Part shown: piece by piece, positions 61,567 through 64,000 of the stretch
Layout of the letters: every line of letters starts with the position of its first letter
Position numbering within the stretch: the first letter of the stretch is position 1
NCBI GenBank assembly: GCA_963728925.1
Contig: CAVSMB010000029.1
Span: 62,001-126,000 of the forward strand
Direction: 5' to 3'
Source of the DNA: JBBPZA01 sp963728925
Lineage (GTDB): Bacteria > Actinomycetota > Thermoleophilia > Solirubrobacterales > Solirubrobacteraceae
Length of the DNA: 64,000 bases
The notes under the pieces: model-generated
Told to the model about the DNA's origin: nothing
Database searches by the model: none
Seen by the model: only the letters and a program-made list of their open reading frames with translations
Translations under genes and position numbers: made by a program

Positions 61567-61950
61567 ATGGGGCCGCTGCCGCGCAGGTTGGTCGCCGAGT
61601 TCGTCGGAACGATCTTCCTCGTCCTCTTCGGCGCCGGCGCGGTCGTCACCGCGTTGCAGGCCGGCAACGGCACGCTGGCCTACGGCGGGCTCGGGTTCGT
61701 AGCGCTCTCCCTCGGCTTGGCCATCGCCGTCGCCATCTACGCCTTTGGGACGACCTCGGGCGCCCATCTGAACCCCGCGGTGACCGTGTCGCTCGCTGCG
61801 GTGCGCCGCTTCGGATGGGCTGCTTCGCGGGCTGATCACGCCGCGAGGGCGGTCGTGTCGGGCCCGGATCCCACCTCGGGTCTCGGGCTGCGTCGAGCGG
61901 CCGAACCCCCTTTCGGCCTTGGCCGGACGCCCCCGATTTGGTATCACTAG
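61567..61950 (+). pseudogene. aquaporin/glycerol facilitator (MIP), truncated after first third
   Basis: ATG 61567 with GGGAG upstream. 'LVAEFVGTIFLVLFGAGAVV' (helix 1), 'LGFVALSLGLAIAVAIYAFG' (helix 2) and the first NPA loop 'TTSGAHLNPAVTVSLAAVRR' are intact, but MIP similarity stops near 61826 and the frame runs on in basic low-quality sequence to TAG 61948-61950, ten bases before tRNA-Met. A functional protein needs about 230-250 residues and a second NPA. The 3' two thirds have been replaced by DNA ending at the tRNA, consistent with an insertion or deletion event at that tRNA. Confidence 0.75.
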
Positions 61951-61959
61951 AGGACGCGA

Positions 61960-62033
<74 letters not shown>

Positions 62034-62061
62034 TGTCCCTCGGAGCGACGAGGGCGTGATC

Positions 62062-62085
62062 GAGAGCCTCCTCCGGGAGGCTCTT
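62062..62085 (+). terminator. hairpin downstream of tRNA-Met
   Basis: AGAGCCTCC (62063-62071), loop TCCG, GGAGGCTCT (62076-62084) give a perfect 9-bp stem followed by TT, 29 bases after the tRNA 3' end: a plausible tRNA transcription terminator. Confidence 0.55.
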
Positions 62086-62329
62086 GGCGTTCCGGCCGCG
62101 CCCGCAATACCCGTGTGCGCGGCCAGCAGCGCTGTCTGCTCGGTTCGAGCCCGGATCTCGCCACGGAAAAGGCCTCCGTGAACCCGGGCCCCCCGCGTCG
62201 TCCTGCGCGCGAGGTACCGCTCGCCAGGCCGCTACGCGGCGAGTGCGAGCGACGGGCCCAACCCGTCCCAGAAGGAGCGCGTCGCCCCCGTGGAGGGGTA
62301 GCCCGCCGGCAGGGGGGCGATCCGGCCGC

Positions 62330-62470
62330 CGGCCGCGACCAGGCGACGATCTCGGGACGCACGAGCGTGGGATCCTCGAGCAGGCAGCGGACCTGCTCCC
62401 AGACGAGCGCGTCGAGCTCGTCGGGCGCACCGGGCGGCTGTGTCAGACGCGCCCCGCCGACGTGGCGCCG
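62330..62470 (-). pseudogene. remnant of a serine recombinase (C-terminal zinc-ribbon region)
   Basis: The leftward frame gives 'RHVGGARLTQPPGAPDELDA' and 'LVWEQVRCLLEDPTLVRPEI' (about 62348-62464). In serine recombinases/integrases the segment after the zinc ribbon reads 'vdeLDelVWeqVr.LLedP.lv.aEi.rrl'; the match is close. In the next frame 'RDRRLVAAGGR' continues it, so a frameshift lies at about 62345. The catalytic domain is absent. The remainder of 62086-62591 holds no gene: the apparent ORF 'AGAGFEPATFGL' there is an antisense translation of the tRNA gene. The relic marks a past mobile element beside tRNA-Met. Confidence 0.55.
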
Positions 62471-62591
62471 GTTGTCGTTTGGGCTGGTCCCTTGGGCCCT
62501 GGCGGCGAATAGGCACACCAGAAAGGACCTTCTGTTGTCGCCCTTCCCCACTGCCTCGACGCGTGGTTAAAGGACATTGTGGGGTGTCCAT

Positions 62592-63895
62592 CTAGTTGGG
62601 AGCTCCTCGCCCCGGCGGCGTGAGCGGGGCGTCGACGCCCACCTCGCTCAGGCTGAGCCGCACGGCGTCGAGGGCGTAGTGCAGGCCGAAGATGAGTTCC
62701 GCGTCGTCGTCCCAGGTGGTGCTTCCGCCTCGCGTCATCACCTGCGAGCCGAGCAGCCCCAGGGTGGCCGGTGTGGTCTCCACGTAGGCGAGTGCCGCGC
62801 GCAGCATCCTGGGCGCCGGCCCAGCGGCGCCCAGGCCCGTTGCTGGCGGCACGTGCGCGGAAGCTGTGTGCAGGCCTTGGCGAGCTGGAGCAGTCCTGCC
62901 GCGGTGATCACACCGGCCGAGGTGTCCACCGGGGCACCGGCCGGGGCGTCGTAGTCGTAGAGCGGCACGCCGGACGCGGGGAGTCGCCGCTGGACGTAGT
63001 CGGCGGTTCGCTCGGCGACCGCGAGCAGGCCCGGGTCGCGCAGCCCCGCGGCGGTCTCGGCGAAACCGTAGACCGCCCACGCCTGCCCGCGCGCCCAGGT
63101 GCTGGTGTCGGAGTAGCCCTGGTGGGTGTGGGTGAAGAGCACCGTGCCGTCGCTGCGCCGGACGTGGACGGACTGGATGGTGGATCCGTCATCGCGGACG
63201 AGCAGGCGCGCGACGTTCGCAGCGTGGCGTGCTGCGGCCTGCCGGTACTCGGGCTCCTTGGTGATCCGGGCGGCCCACAGCAGCAGCGACACGTTCATCA
63301 TCGAGTCGACGAGCGTGTCGGCCTCCTCGAGCGAGCTGCACCCTGTGCACGGCGATTTGGCCCTCGTGGGGATCATCCCGGCGGCCGCGTTGGAGTTCGC
63401 GAGTTCCAGGAGCGTGCGCGCCGCGGCGAGGCCGCTCGCCTTCAGGCGCCGGCATGTCCCGCTTTGCGCGCCGACGCGCGGGCGGCACAGCCGCCGGTAG
63501 CCGGCGACCGAGGAGGAGCCGTAGATGAACCCGAGGTCGTGCGTGTCCTGACGCTCTCGGCCGAGATGGCCGAGGGTGGCGGCGAGCGCCCAGCGCGCGA
63601 AGAGGTCGCTCTGCGGAGTGAGGTCCGCCGCCTGCCACAGCGAGCCGGGCCAGAACCCGGTGGTCCAGCCGTCGCTGACGCGCAGAGCACCGTCGGTGCC
63701 CTGCCCGAGCGGGTATCTCCCGTCGGGCGTCAGCGCGTGGAGTGCGGCCAGGCGATGCAGCAGCAGCGCCGCGCGGTCGCGCTCCTCCGGCGCCGGGACG
63801 GTGACCGTGCCCGCCGTCTTCCGGTCAGAGCGCGGCCGTACCCTGCGCAGCGGCGTCACCTTCCGCTTCACCCCGACCGCTTGTGGCGTCAGCAT
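62592..63895 (-). pseudogene. GH88-type unsaturated glucuronyl hydrolase, frameshifted and with abnormal 5' end
   Basis: Homology runs leftward from about 63790: 'DGALRVSDGWTTGFWPGSLW' (catalytic-loop Asp region), 'LGFIYGSS', 'LEEADTLVDSMMNVSLLLWA' (catalytic Asp of the DsMMN motif), 'THQGYSDTSTWARGQAWAVY' (GH88 hallmark) and 'TSAGVITAAGLLQLAK'. Near 62835 the frame changes; the next frame carries on 'RMLRAALAYVETTPATLGLL', 'TWDDDAELIFGLHYALDAVR' to a stop at 62592. Before residue 'TVTVPAPEERDRAALLLHRL' the frame is open to the window edge with no signal peptide and no clear start (ATG 63895 is nominal); that part is antisense to another gene fragment. The family removes 4,5-unsaturated uronic acids released by polysaccharide lyases. 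Confidence 0.75.
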
Positions 63896-64000
63896 CGCCT
63901 TCCCCGACGAGCGTGCGGACCGCTTCGAGTATTTCCACCTTCTTCGCGGCCGAAGGGGCGCCTCCCACGGCAAGCCCCGGAAGGATTCTGGGCGACACCG
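63786..64000 (+). pseudogene. C-terminal-domain fragment of the unknown family found at 22.5-26.4 kb
   Basis: The plus-strand frame in phase with 63801 reads 'GTVTVPAVFRSERGRTLRSG', 'VTFRFTPTACGVSIAFPDER' and 'ADRFEYFHLLRGRRGASH'. It lines up residue for residue with the C-terminal beta domain of the 670-residue paralogue ('GTVTVTGGFRTAAGQVVRRG', 'VTFRYEPTSCGVRIVWPAQA', 'GDVFEYSVFMRRRS'). It runs to the window edge and is antisense to the 5' part of the GH88 frame, so the two cannot both be intact there. Upstream homology fades near 63786. Whether the gene continues beyond the window cannot be seen. Confidence 0.6.

Noticed and set aside
62125..62170. CTCGGTTCGAGCCCGG, another T-arm-like sequence downstream of tRNA-Met
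   Set aside because: No cloverleaf can be completed around it; a degraded tRNA fragment from the lost element is possible but unproven.

Overview
The window is about 64 kb of very GC-rich DNA with nearly continuous short-gap coding on both strands, many GTG/TTG starts and tRNA genes without an encoded CCA end. Gene content (F420/deazaflavin-type oxidoreductase, CGNR zinc-finger regulator, DUF4235, DUF899, GH65 plus HAD pair, glmU-prs and rplY-pth-mfd-peptidylprolyl isomerase-mazG-eno-ftsB order) points to a high-GC actinomycete, most plausibly Thermoleophilia/Solirubrobacterales. That placement is inference from gene content and order, not from a phylogenetic marker.

Layout. 1-7.3 kb: end of a PucR regulator, a cyclase-family hydrolase, a DUF899 protein, then a radical SAM enzyme coupled to an FAD oxidoreductase, a broken gene, and a calcineurin-like/radical SAM fusion. 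7.3-11 kb: CGNR regulator, an unknown protein behind a very clear promoter, then a nucleoside phosphorylase followed by two glycosyltransferases of the TIGR04282/TIGR04283 type, and tRNA-Gln. 11.4-33.7 kb: housekeeping block (glmU, prs, rplY, pth, mfd, SurA/PpiC-like lipoprotein, mazG, eno, ftsB) interrupted by glyoxylate-pathway genes (garR, hyi), a GH2 enzyme and two large paralogous exported proteins of unknown function. 34-42 kb: csrA with a leader rich in GGA motifs, a secreted nuclease, the HAD-GH65 pair, an IolC-like/DUF2090 protein, a YbdK-type ligase and a rhomboid-like protein without catalytic residues. 42.5-48 kb: selD, a metallo-beta-lactamase-fold hydrolase, an R2lox-like oxidase coupled to CsaA, a sigma factor with a fused zinc-binding/membrane tail, tRNA-Leu. 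48-57 kb: a ModE-like regulator with modABC, F420-type oxidoreductase, HxlR-SCP2 regulator, a DsbA-like protein, and a beta-propeller/phosphoesterase protein split by a frameshift. 56.5-61.5 kb: enoyl-CoA hydratase, a ThDP enzyme, exopolyphosphatase, glyoxylate reductase.

The last 2.4 kb look like a decaying insertion scar: an aquaporin gene cut short just before initiator tRNA-Met, a remnant of a serine recombinase, a frameshifted GH88-type unsaturated glucuronyl hydrolase, and, antisense to its 5' end, a C-terminal fragment of the same unknown family found twice at 22.5-26.4 kb. This link is the most interesting functional clue here: it suggests the unknown paralogues may act on uronic-acid polysaccharides.

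At least four genes carry apparent single-base frameshifts (about 5.2-5.5, 21.6, 54.5 and 62.8 kb). Whether these are assembly errors or real decay cannot be decided from the sequence alone. No CRISPR array, intact prophage, intact insertion sequence or replication origin was recognised.
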